Positions 1 through 6,088 are shown, counted from the first letter of the stretch. The stretch: 8,744 nt of DNA from Candidatus Bathyarchaeota archaeon (GCA_016649625.1 JAENXI010000024.1:1-8744); one strand, 5' to 3'. The notes: generated by a model not told the origin, from the letters alone. Numbers and translations: made by a program.

Positions 1-229
1 CACAATGCACGGCATATGGATTAATATCAATCCCTATAATTTGTTTAGCATTTGTGGAAGATAGAATCCCTAATATCCCACACCCAGTACCCATATCCAA
101 AACACGTTCTCCTAAGTTAACATCAAGTTTTTCTGCAAAAAAAAATGAGTCTTCAGCAGGTTCGTACACATGCTCATTAATGATGAACTTAAAATCGCGG
201 AAAAAAACTGTTTTATTTTGTGAGTCCAT
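1..229 (-). CDS. HemK2/Mtq2-type protein-glutamine methyltransferase, 5' part (runs off window)
   Basis: Only the first 76 codons are present; the gene continues past base 1. The protein begins MDSQNKTVFF and carries the N-terminal signature VYEPAEDSFFFAEKL (about residues 21-35), which marks the HemK2/Mtq2 branch of PrmC-like methyltransferases. SAM-binding motif I follows as VLDMGTGCGILG (43-54), then IGIDINPYAV (65-74) with the acidic residue that holds the SAM ribose. The catalytic NPPY motif would lie outside the window. Family members methylate the glutamine of the GGQ loop in class I release factor (aRF1), usually with a Trm112 partner. I chose the ATG at 227-229 because a GGAG ribosome-binding site sits 9 nt upstream (239-242) and the protein then begins in register with the family. 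It overlaps the 3' end of ksgA by 17 nt. An aRF1 substrate is likely; small-molecule or other protein targets are possible for this family. Confidence 0.88.
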   Translation of the reverse strand, partial: MDSQNKTVFFRDFKFIINEHVYEPAEDSFFFAEKLDVNLGERVLDMGTGCGILGILSSTNAKQIIGIDINPYAVHC

Positions 230-1031
230 TTATCAATTCTCCAAAATTTTCTGCAGATAATTGTCTTACACGTTTTTCATGAAACGGAAAAATTGATAAG
301 AATTGTTCAGTGTTTAATTTTGAAAAGTTAAATTTTTTTTTAAGAAAGGGGTGAATGGCATTAGCGAGTTTTTTGTTCCGATTAGAAAAAAGGTGTTTTA
401 CAATAAGTCTGAATAATTTTGGGTCAGTAACTTTGAAAGGAGGAGATGCCCAAGGTGATATCTGCACGATGACAGAGTCGACTTCTGGTTTCGGATAAAA
501 AGTTTCTGATATTATTTCGTCCAAAAGGGCTATTTTGGCATAATATTGGGTAATAACTGTGAGCCACCCGTAAGCTTCTGTGTTTACTCTAGCTGAAAGT
601 CTTTCCGCAAAAGCTTTTTGCATTATTAATACTGCACAATCAATTTTGTGCATGAACAACCAAGATATCAAACGTGATGATAAATAGTAAGGAGGAATTG
701 AAACGACTTTGTTAAATCTTGGTAGAACTACTTTGAGCAGATCTCCCTTAACTATTGCTACATTATTAATAGATTTTAACTGATCTTTCAAGGCCTCCAC
801 AATTTTTGAGTCTTTTTCAACAGCTACGACCTTTCCACAGATTTGTGCTAAAAACTTTGTTAAAAAGCCAAATCCTGCTCCTGCATCCAACACTACATCA
901 GTCTTGTTAAGTGAAGCATATTCACTAAGTTTAGGAAATAGCGATGAATCTATCATGAAATGTTGGCCCATTTTTTTATTTGGAATTATTCCACGTTCTT
1001 TAAGCAGAAGCTTGGTTTTAAAAAAGCTCAA
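213..1031 (-). CDS. ksgA: 16S rRNA dimethyladenosine transferase KsgA/Dim1
   Basis: SAM-dependent enzyme that dimethylates the two adjacent adenines in the 3'-terminal helix 45 of 16S rRNA late in small-subunit assembly. The 272-residue length is normal for the family. Visible motifs are GQHF (22-25), motif I DAGAGFGFLT (49-58), VEKD (71-74, ribose-binding acid), GDLL (96-99) and the C-terminal-side signature FYPKPEVDSVIV (178-189). Motif IV, normally N-L/I-P-Y, reads S-I-P-P-Y-Y (111-116), so the usual catalytic Asn position holds Ile; I confirmed this from the DNA. The start is TTG at 1029-1031: an in-frame TGA lies one codon further upstream, and a nearby ATG at 1036-1038 is out of frame and gives only six codons. 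It follows DUF655 by 20 nt and overlaps the HemK2-type gene. The motif change could be a clade trait, with activity retained. Confidence 0.93.
   Translation of the reverse strand: MSFFKTKLLLKERGIIPNKKMGQHFMIDSSLFPKLSEYASLNKTDVVLDAGAGFGFLTKFLAQICGKVVAVEKDSKIVEALKDQLKSINNVAIVKGDLLKVVLPRFNKVVSIPPYYLSSRLISWLFMHKIDCAVLIMQKAFAERLSARVNTEAYGWLTVITQYYAKIALLDEIISETFYPKPEVDSVIVQISPWASPPFKVTDPKLFRLIVKHLFSNRNKKLANAIHPFLKKKFNFSKLNTEQFLSIFPFHEKRVRQLSAENFGELINGLTK
239..242 (-). promoter_or_regulatory. Shine-Dalgarno site of the HemK2-type gene
   Basis: On the minus strand this reads GGAG, 9 nt before the ATG at 227-229. It lies inside the last codons of ksgA. It supports the overlapping start and suggests translation coupled to ksgA. 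Confidence 0.55.
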
Positions 1032-1051
1032 TTTTCATGCCTTATGATTAT

Positions 1052-1618
1052 TTAATGAGCTCGAGTAAATAATCTATATTTACTTTCCCCTTCAAGTTCT
1101 TCTAAGACTCGTTTAACCACGAGCTTCACAGGATTAGGTAGTTCAGTTCTTTGTTGTAGATCATCAAAACTTGCAAATGGGCGGCGCTCACGTTCATTTA
1201 TAACTTGCCACATATATTTTTTTCCTATACCAGGCACTAACTCTAAGGCGTGCATTCTTGGTGTAATAGCTCGTGAAGTGTTAAAAAAATTAACGAACAA
1301 TTTCTCACGATTTTGAACGATATTACCTATAACTCCAGAAAGTTCAGCTTTAGCCGCAGCAGTTAATTCTTCAAAACCAACCCGCCCAATAATATATGTG
1401 ACCTCATTTCGAGAAGCTCTACCTATATACACTCGATCATTGGGTGAAAGCAGTAACGTTTCCTTTACTAAAGCCTCTAATAAAGTAAAAAATTCCTCGC
1501 CAATACATTGGATCAAAGCACCAGCTCGATATCCTGCTCTTCCAGTGGGTCTAAAACCTGGTTTACCGTGAGCTAAGAAATCTAGTACATAAGCATATTC
1601 TTCATAACGCTTCTCCAT
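1052..1618 (-). CDS. DUF655 family protein, predicted RNA/DNA-binding with helix-hairpin-helix
   Basis: Conserved archaeal protein of unproven function, 188 residues. The N-terminal part contains YEEYAYVLDFL (5-15), then IGEEFFTLLEAL (39-50) and DRVYIG (61-66), which look like a small beta-rich domain. The C-terminal part has a helix-hairpin-helix, LELVPGIGKKYMWQVINERE (125-144), followed by PFASFDDL (147-154) and a basic helix. The line FVNFFNTSRAITPRMH (108-123) is typical of the family. The helix-hairpin-helix points to nucleic-acid binding. Its place between rpo4 and ksgA suggests a role in rRNA maturation or transcription-linked RNA work, which is inference. The ATG at 1616-1618 has an AGGGA element about 9 nt upstream. 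The 65-nt gap behind rpo4 is the largest inside the cluster and may hold an internal promoter. Confidence 0.88.
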   Translation of the reverse strand: MEKRYEEYAYVLDFLAHGKPGFRPTGRAGYRAGALIQCIGEEFFTLLEALVKETLLLSPNDRVYIGRASRNEVTYIIGRVGFEELTAAAKAELSGVIGNIVQNREKLFVNFFNTSRAITPRMHALELVPGIGKKYMWQVINERERRPFASFDDLQQRTELPNPVKLVVKRVLEELEGESKYRLFTRAH

Positions 1619-1657
1619 AATGGTCCCTAATCCCTTATCTCTATTGACTATTACTGC

Positions 1658-1667
1658 TTAAAAATAC
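1658..1667 (-). promoter_or_regulatory. Possible internal TATA element before DUF655-ksgA-HemK2
   Basis: The minus strand reads GTATTTTTAA, centred about 44 nt before the DUF655 ATG. Transcription starting about 26 nt downstream would give a leader of roughly 18 nt that includes the AGGGA ribosome-binding element. The intergenic DNA is AT-rich, so a chance match is quite possible. If real, the last three genes could be transcribed apart from srp54-rpo4. Confidence 0.3.
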
Positions 1668-1683
1668 TTTAGCTAAATTAAGG

Positions 1684-2022
1684 TCACTCGGGGCGCCTGG
1701 AATCATTTAGAAGTGTAATTATTTTTTCTAACTTTGCTACTTCGATTATTTTTCTACCACCAGCAAGGAAAACACGCAACTCGTCAACGTTTCGAGGCAT
1801 ACAATTAATAACTGATATAGCTTCGGTTTCATCTAGATGAAAATCCTTTACAAGTTTCTTCAAAAGTTTCTTTGAATCAGTGTTTTTCACTTTGGAGAAT
1901 TTGTTCACATAATCAAGTGTACGTCTTTGAAACTGGTCTAAATTTTCTTCTCCAATTGAGTCCAACACTTTCTTTACTTGTGGTAAAGCAAGTTTTTTTT
2001 CGTTTATTTCCCTATTATTCAT
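1684..2022 (-). CDS. rpo4: DNA-directed RNA polymerase subunit Rpo4 (RpoF, Rpb4 homologue)
   Basis: Small stalk subunit of archaeal RNA polymerase. It pairs with Rpo7 (RpoE), and the dimer helps open-complex formation, binds emerging RNA and supports processivity. The protein has 112 residues, usual for archaeal Rpo4. It shows an N-terminal segment that would contact Rpo7 and a C-terminal HRDC-like helical domain with AISVINCMPRNVDELRVFLA (68-87), the family's most recognisable stretch. The ATG at 2020-2022 lies one base after the rpl21e stop, in a TAAAATG junction, so translation is probably coupled to L21e. Having rpl21e next to rpo4 is a familiar archaeal arrangement and supports the call. 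Nothing looks truncated or foreign. Confidence 0.93.
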   Translation of the reverse strand: MNNREINEKKLALPQVKKVLDSIGEENLDQFQRRTLDYVNKFSKVKNTDSKKLLKKLVKDFHLDETEAISVINCMPRNVDELRVFLAGGRKIIEVAKLEKIITLLNDSRRPE

Positions 2023-2023
2023 T

Positions 2024-2320
2024 TTAATTACCTCTATATGGTCCTAAATGTTCAGATCTTACAATAATAGTCTTTACCGCTTTACCTTGTGTAACACTAA
2101 CTACATACCCTCGTCCACGTTTTTCAAGGATAATTCCAATTCTTCCATGAAATCGTTTATGAGGCAAACTCTTTTGAACACTTGAATCCATCCTAATAAT
2201 AACTTTAGATCCAATCTCATATTTAGTGAGCAACTTGCTGATATTCAGCTTACCTGTCTCGCGAATAGGTTTTGTTAATAATTTGCGAGCTCCTGTATAA
2301 TATCCTTTTGAATTGGTCAT
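2024..2320 (-). CDS. rpl21e: 50S ribosomal protein L21e
   Basis: Archaeal/eukaryotic-type large-subunit protein eL21, 98 residues, full length. Family landmarks are the early basic stretch SKGYYTGARKLLTKP (4-18), then LLTKYEIGSKVII (30-42), MDSSVQKSLPHKRFHGRIGI (44-63) containing the near-invariant PH-x-R-[YF]-HG, and the end SEHLGPYRGN (89-98). The core is an SH3-like barrel rich in Lys, Arg and Gly, as expected for rRNA binding. The gene sits 11 nt after pus10 and 1 nt before rpo4, so it is almost certainly co-transcribed with both. The ATG at 2318-2320 is the only start that gives the normal N-terminus. No strong Shine-Dalgarno site is evident, so its translation may depend on ribosomes arriving from pus10. 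Confidence 0.95.
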   Translation of the reverse strand: MTNSKGYYTGARKLLTKPIRETGKLNISKLLTKYEIGSKVIIRMDSSVQKSLPHKRFHGRIGIILEKRGRGYVVSVTQGKAVKTIIVRSEHLGPYRGN

Positions 2321-2331
2321 CCTATTTTCAC

Positions 2332-3672
2332 TTACTTTTTATCATTTAACATGACGTTTAAAACGTCAAGTTCGAGAGTCTTAGCTTGGTTTTCTAACAA
2401 ACTTGAAACACTGGGCATTGTTCGTCCTTCATCTCCTGAAACTAATTCTTTCACATAGAGTCCGCCTTGGCAAAGAATTTCCAGCTCAGCCCTCTTAGGT
2501 GACACTGTCTTTACTTTAACGCTATATATGTATCTTTCTCGGATTAAATCAGCTCGACGATGTAAAACCCTTATTGGTGTTTGCTGTTTAATCATGGTTT
2601 CAGTCAGTTTATCTTCTATTAGACATAGAGAACTCTCAGAGACTTCTTTTTCAAACTCAATCAACACTCGATATTCTTTCTTTGCGGATTCACCTTTTTT
2701 TAGGCGTCTAACAAAATCTTTGTTCGCAAACTTTAAATTCGAAATTTCCACTTTTCCAGTAGCACTTTTATTAATTTTTAATTGCAAAAGATCTAAGTCA
2801 AGAAACCTATTCTTAGGTTTTGAAACCTCAATAACAAATGGGCGTCCATTTCCCAACATTCGGGCATCAATATCTTCTCTTCCTGAAGCATGAAATTTAG
2901 TTTTTTCACCTTCTGAAATTTTTAAAAGTAATTCTGAAGTTAATTCTTCAACAGATTCATCGTATAATTTCCCAGTTCCATTACAGTTTGTGCAACCTTT
3001 TCCTCTGCACTTGGTGCAATGCCATTTTGATTGCGGGATTGTTCTAACGAGTTTTTTATATCTACCAGCAACAAATAGGGGATTTATTTGGAGGCGTATT
3101 TTCAATGTGAAAGGATTTACTATTATTGAAATATCCGGCTTTTTGTATTCGGTTATTTTGCCTGATAATTCAGCTATTCTTTTACCTATTAGTCGGGCAA
3201 ATTCATGTCTTATGCTCTCCCCATAAAGAATATTAAAATAAGATTTAAATTCATCATTGCGTTCTTCGAACTCAACAGGCAATTCTATTCCTACTAAAAA
3301 GGTAGTATATTCATAATTTGAGAGACGTTTAAGGATTATTTGGATCAAATTTTCCAACTTTTGAAAAGTATTATCACATAGAAAACAATTTTTTAATTGG
3401 TTTTCTGTTAAATCAGTTTTTTCTAAGTGTTTAAGTGCTTGTTTGGCTTCATTGGAAAAAGCATTTTTTACTAAAATTTTGAGATCATTTGCGCCAATAG
3501 GGTTTTTTTCCAAGTATGATTTGCATGATTGTAATACTAATACTACTTTTAGTGCGTGTCCCCTGTTTTTATTTTCGAGATTATAACCTAAAAGAGCAAA
3601 ATGTCTACCTAGACAATGATCACATAAGGAATATTTTCTAACCATTTCTAGCGCGTTTTCTAAAAAATCCAT
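2332..3672 (-). CDS. pus10: tRNA pseudouridine synthase Pus10
   Basis: Makes pseudouridine at position 55 (and in archaea often 54) of the tRNA T-loop. The 446-residue protein has the full domain order: an N-terminal zinc/THUMP-containing domain, then the catalytic core. Cysteine pairs C17/C20 (SLCDHCLGRHFA) and C96/C99 would bind one zinc. A second cluster, C219-x2-C222-x4-C227-x2-C230 (HCTKCRGKGCTNCNGTG), precedes the core. The catalytic stretch is ASGREDIDARMLG (262-274), with D267 the expected nucleophilic Asp of the GRED motif. Further signatures are RPFVIEV (277-283) and YVKELVSGDEGRTMPSVSSL (406-425). The ATG at 3670-3672 lies 10 nt after the srp54 stop, with an AGGT element upstream. 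It is flanked by srp54 and rpl21e, an expected archaeal neighbourhood. Confidence 0.95.
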   Translation of the reverse strand: MDFLENALEMVRKYSLCDHCLGRHFALLGYNLENKNRGHALKVVLVLQSCKSYLEKNPIGANDLKILVKNAFSNEAKQALKHLEKTDLTENQLKNCFLCDNTFQKLENLIQIILKRLSNYEYTTFLVGIELPVEFEERNDEFKSYFNILYGESIRHEFARLIGKRIAELSGKITEYKKPDISIIVNPFTLKIRLQINPLFVAGRYKKLVRTIPQSKWHCTKCRGKGCTNCNGTGKLYDESVEELTSELLLKISEGEKTKFHASGREDIDARMLGNGRPFVIEVSKPKNRFLDLDLLQLKINKSATGKVEISNLKFANKDFVRRLKKGESAKKEYRVLIEFEKEVSESSLCLIEDKLTETMIKQQTPIRVLHRRADLIRERYIYSVKVKTVSPKRAELEILCQGGLYVKELVSGDEGRTMPSVSSLLENQAKTLELDVLNVMLNDKK

Positions 3673-3682
3673 AATTAGATAC

Positions 3683-5017
3683 CTACTTGAAACTAGTTGG
3701 GAACCCTTTACCCATAAAAGGTAGTTTCTTTTTTCGTTTGAATCTCTTCAACATTTTTCTCATCATCACATATTGTTTCAAAAGATCTTTAACTTCCTTT
3801 TCAGTTGTTCCAGAACCTCTCGCTACACGTCTTACTCTCGAAGAATTCAAAAGTTTAGGATTCTCTTTCTCTTCAACACGCATTGATTGGATAATAACAC
3901 GCCATTTCTCAAGTCGACCTTCAGCAGTGTTTAACATTTCATCTGGTACATCATAGGACATACCGGGTAACATTTTGAAGATTTTTTTAAAAGTACCCAT
4001 ACCTTTTACAGCTTCAAATTGTTCGTACATATCTGTCAGCGTAAATTTACCACTTAGGATTGCTTTCGCTTTTTTCTGAGGAACTCTGATTTCAGCTTCC
4101 TTAACCTTTTCTAGGAGTGTCTCCAAATCCCCCATGCCTAAGAGTCGCCCAACAAATCTAGCGGGGACAAAAGACTCTAAATCTTCAATTTTTTCGCCAG
4201 TACCAACAAATTTTATAGGAGCCCCCGTTGCGGCCACAGCGGATAGTGCGCCTCCACCTCTTGCTGACCCATCCAATTTTGTAACTATAATGGCACCAAT
4301 AGGTGTTGTTTCGTGAAATTTTTTTGCTTGAAGAAAAGCTTGTTGACCAATGGTACCATCAATTACCATTATTACCTCATCAGGCTTGATTTTCTTTTCA
4401 AGTTTTTTCATCTCCTTGATAAGATCATGTTCTTCTTTGTGCCTTCCTGCAGTATCAACGATTACAAGATCCTTGTCAGCAAATATTTTTAGACCTTTAA
4501 AAACTACTTTTAAAGGATCTTTGATAGTTAAATCCCCATAAAAAGGGATGTTTATTCGTTTTGCTAACTGTTGTAGTTGTGCAAATGCACCTGGACGATA
4601 AGTATCAGCACAGATTAAAGCTGGGTGCAACCCCTTTTTATGAAAATAACGAGCAAGTTTTGAAGCTGCCGTAGTTTTTCCAGATCCTTGTATTCCAACT
4701 AACATCAAGATTTTCCTTTTTCCAGGCTCTAACTTAATTGGAACAGGTTTATCACCTACAAAACGTGTTAACTCTTCATAAACAACTTTTATCACATGTT
4801 CCCGTCTTGCGATTCCAGGTGGAACTTTTTCTTTCAGGGCACGTTCTTCTATTCGTTTAGATATCTCTAGAACAAGCTTAACGTTTACATCTGCTTGAAG
4901 AAGGGCCCTCTGTATATCTCGAACAAGTTCTTTGACGGTAGCCTCATCTACAACTGAAGCTCCAAAAACTTTTTTTAAAGCTCCGTAAAGAGAGGTGCCC
5001 AATCGATCTAAAACCAT
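3683..5017 (-). CDS. srp54: Signal recognition particle GTPase SRP54 (Ffh homologue)
   Basis: Binds 7S RNA and hydrophobic signal sequences as they leave the ribosome and docks with receptor FtsY by reciprocal GTP hydrolysis. Domain order is complete; numbering here includes one extra TTG codon at 5018-5020. N domain helices about 1-95. G domain: P-loop GIQGSGKT (109-116), DTYRPGA (139-145), DTAGR (189-193), TKLD (247-250) and GTGE (273-276). M domain from about 325, with the finger-loop region MLPGMSYDVPDEM (350-362) and the RNA-binding SSRVRRVARGSGTTEKEV (393-410). The basic end (KRFKRKKK) is usual. I prefer the ATG at 5015-5017, giving 444 residues; the TTG just before it is an alternative, and an in-frame TAA lies six codons upstream of the ATG. 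It heads the minus-strand cluster. Confidence 0.96.
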   Translation of the reverse strand: MVLDRLGTSLYGALKKVFGASVVDEATVKELVRDIQRALLQADVNVKLVLEISKRIEERALKEKVPPGIARREHVIKVVYEELTRFVGDKPVPIKLEPGKRKILMLVGIQGSGKTTAASKLARYFHKKGLHPALICADTYRPGAFAQLQQLAKRINIPFYGDLTIKDPLKVVFKGLKIFADKDLVIVDTAGRHKEEHDLIKEMKKLEKKIKPDEVIMVIDGTIGQQAFLQAKKFHETTPIGAIIVTKLDGSARGGGALSAVAATGAPIKFVGTGEKIEDLESFVPARFVGRLLGMGDLETLLEKVKEAEIRVPQKKAKAILSGKFTLTDMYEQFEAVKGMGTFKKIFKMLPGMSYDVPDEMLNTAEGRLEKWRVIIQSMRVEEKENPKLLNSSRVRRVARGSGTTEKEVKDLLKQYVMMRKMLKRFKRKKKLPFMGKGFPTSFK

Positions 5018-5049
5018 CAATGCTCGCCAACTTTAGAACAACTTAAGGG

Positions 5050-5060
5050 CATTTAAATAC
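5050..5060 (-). promoter_or_regulatory. TATA-type promoter element for srp54 cluster
   Basis: The minus strand reads GTATTTAAATG, centred about 38 nt before the srp54 ATG. An archaeal start site about 26 nt downstream would leave a leader of roughly 11 nt. A second TATA-like element, GTTTATAC, lies further upstream at 5081-5088 within a short inverted repeat (GGGT-ATAA-ACCC, 5079-5090). Either or both could drive the cluster. Confidence 0.5.
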
Positions 5061-5128
5061 ATAGTGCAACTAAAAAAGGGGTATAAACCCGCAGATTAAT
5101 ACAAATCATGTTATTTGATAATTGTATA

Positions 5129-5191
5129 AAGCCTCAGTCCCCAATAAGATATCTTCACAAAATCAGACGGCTCTTCATGCATCATTGGCTT
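5129..5191 (-). ncRNA. Box C/D guide sRNA (2'-O-methylation guide), predicted
   Basis: Read on the minus strand: terminal stem AAGCC (5187-5191), one A, C box AUGAUGC (5179-5185; consensus RUGAUGA, one mismatch), 12-nt guide (5167-5178), D' box CUGA (5163-5166), 4-nt spacer, C' box GUGAAGA (5152-5158; one mismatch), 14-nt guide (5138-5151), D box CUGA (5134-5137), then GGCUU (5129-5133), which pairs perfectly with AAGCC. A further G-U pair can extend the stem. The C/D ends form a kink-turn with a three-base AAU bulge, tandem G-A pairs, a U-U and a G-C, as L7Ae needs. The length of 63 nt is typical of archaeal guides. The D' guide is complementary over nine bases to a conserved large-subunit rRNA segment. 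It has the same orientation as aIF5A and srp54, and lies between them. What is seen is the motif layout; expression and function are inferred. Confidence 0.8.
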
Positions 5192-5215
5192 CATTATTAA
5201 TTGTCAGAGAACATA

Positions 5216-5225
5216 GAAATAAAGC
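5216..5225 (-). promoter_or_regulatory. Possible TATA element of the C/D sRNA
   Basis: The minus strand reads GCTTTATTTC, centred about 29 nt before the predicted 5' end of the sRNA and preceded by TTAAAA. Spacing fits an archaeal promoter. The sRNA could instead be processed from a transcript reading on from aIF5A. Confidence 0.35.
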
Positions 5226-5235
5226 TTTTAAGAAT

Positions 5236-5243
5236 AAAAAAAA
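5236..5243 (-). terminator. Oligo-T terminator after aIF5A
   Basis: Eight consecutive T on the minus strand, beginning 4 nt past the aIF5A stop codon and followed by ATTCTT. Archaeal RNA polymerase commonly terminates at such T-runs without a hairpin. It would separate aIF5A from the sRNA and srp54. Confidence 0.55.
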
Positions 5244-5246
5244 GAG

Positions 5247-5639
5247 CTACTTTACTCTAGTTATTTTGATTCGGCCCAATATTTCCCAATATTCAACTTC
5301 AACGCCTACAACAAGCTTAGCTTTCATATCTTCATCTTCAGGAAAAGGAGCATCAATATACTCATATGATTCAAGATCCATTAATTGGACGCCGTTTGGA
5401 TTTACTGTAAATACTTGTGCCGGTTTTTTATCAACAATTGGAACCTCGGCCATAGCACTAACTGGTCTAACCATACTTCTTTTAACCCCATCAAAGGTCC
5501 CAATAGCAACAATTCTGCATTTTGCAGAACCATGTTTTCCAGGCTTTGATTTAGTAATATCAACTATATGACAAGGAATATCGTCTATAATCATATAACC
5601 GCCAACTCGTAAAGATCCCACATTAACTGGTTTACTCAC
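5247..5639 (-). CDS. Translation factor aIF5A (hypusine-containing)
   Basis: Archaeal homologue of eIF5A/EF-P. It binds at the ribosomal E site and relieves stalling at difficult peptide bonds. The protein has 130 residues, a normal length, with the N-terminal SH3-like barrel carrying the hallmark loop SKPGKHGSAK (31-40); K35 is the lysine modified to hypusine or deoxyhypusine by deoxyhypusine synthase, which is not in this window. The C-terminal half is an OB-fold, with VQLMDLESYEYIDAPFP (84-100) and ending in WEILGRIKITRVK. The start is GTG at 5637-5639, supported by a GGTGAT Shine-Dalgarno match 3 nt away (5643-5648) and the normal family N-terminus. It appears to be a single-gene unit: its own promoter upstream and an oligo-T run straight after the TAG stop. 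It diverges from nadK. Confidence 0.95.
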   Translation of the reverse strand: MSKPVNVGSLRVGGYMIIDDIPCHIVDITKSKPGKHGSAKCRIVAIGTFDGVKRSMVRPVSAMAEVPIVDKKPAQVFTVNPNGVQLMDLESYEYIDAPFPEDEDMKAKLVVGVEVEYWEILGRIKITRVK

Positions 5640-5642
5640 ATA

Positions 5643-5648
5643 ATCACC
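5643..5648 (-). promoter_or_regulatory. Shine-Dalgarno site deciding the GTG start of aIF5A
   Basis: GGTGAT on the minus strand matches the anti-Shine-Dalgarno end of 16S rRNA and lies just upstream of the GTG. An overlapping ATG at 5638-5640 is followed at once by TGA, so it cannot be the start. Confidence 0.6.
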
Positions 5649-5685
5649 AATATTCTACTCTAAATAAAGAAAACCTAAATAACAT

Positions 5686-5695
5686 CCATATATAG
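5686..5695 (-). promoter_or_regulatory. TATA element of aIF5A
   Basis: The minus strand reads CTATATATGG, about 52 nt before the GTG start. Initiation about 26 nt downstream gives a leader near 26 nt that contains the GGTGAT site. A second AT-rich element, TTTATTTA at 5661-5668, is too close to leave room for that leader. Confidence 0.5.
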
Positions 5696-6088
5696 ATTTA
5701 GGACCAAAATTAGCACCTTTTATTTTAATTGAATTTTTTTTGTTTTAGTTAACCAAAGAACACATATTATGAAAAAAGGAGTCTATCAATTATTAAACTT
5801 GTATACAAAAACAACAACAAAACACAGTTTTTTGAACTCTAAATTCATTTTCATCAATTATCAAAAGTAACTTTTTTTAAAAAGATCTATTTTCTACAAA
5901 ATACTGAATAGTAATAGTAAATTAAAGCTCCAATGGACAGTAAAGTAATAATCCCTCAGAAATTTCAAAAACTATTTGCTTATCTTTTCTATTAGAAATA
6001 CTTAGAAACCATACCAAAGAAAATGGAGAAAAAAATAAGAAACTGCGTAATTCTTGATAATGCTAATTTTAACAACCTTCCACAGAAA
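5696..6088. other. AT-rich divergent intergenic region with no recognised gene
   Basis: This is the core of the 493-bp gap between the aIF5A and nadK starts. It is strongly AT-rich, with T-runs on the plus strand at 5734-5741 and 5872-5878 and a short inverted repeat CTTTTT/AAAAAG (5871-5884). The only reading frames are short (33, 20 and 24 codons, starting at 5769, 5934 and 6023) and show no family resemblance. I saw no tRNA features and no C box/D box pair at workable spacing on either strand. It may hold regulatory DNA or gene remnants; nothing specific can be supported. Confidence 0.5.

Noticed and set aside
180..186. Perfect C-box sequence ATGATGA on the plus strand
   Set aside because: No CTGA at C/D spacing and no flanking stem; it is antisense to HemK2 coding sequence.
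674..680. C-box-like GTGATGA on the plus strand inside ksgA
   Set aside because: The next CTGA is about 100 nt away and there is no terminal stem.
1036..1038. ATG just upstream of the ksgA TTG as an alternative start
   Set aside because: It is in another frame and reaches a stop after six codons.
2528..2893. Plus-strand frame of 121 codons opposite pus10
   Set aside because: Antisense shadow of a fully motif-bearing Pus10.
3249..3257. ATGATGA on the minus strand inside pus10
   Set aside because: It encodes ordinary pus10 codons, with no D box within range.
5079..5090. Inverted repeat GGGT-ATAA-ACCC upstream of srp54 as an operator or terminator
   Set aside because: The stem is only 4 bp and the loop is a TATA-like sequence; too little to call, so noted only with the promoter.
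5122..5571. Long plus-strand frame opposite aIF5A
   Set aside because: It is the antisense shadow of aIF5A and the sRNA gap; its residues match no family, while the minus frame is an unmistakable aIF5A.
5769..5870. A 33-codon plus-strand reading frame (starts MKKGVYQLLN) followed directly by a T-run
   Set aside because: No ribosome-binding site before the ATG, residues only reflect AT-rich DNA, and there is no family resemblance. It could be a microprotein but cannot be supported.
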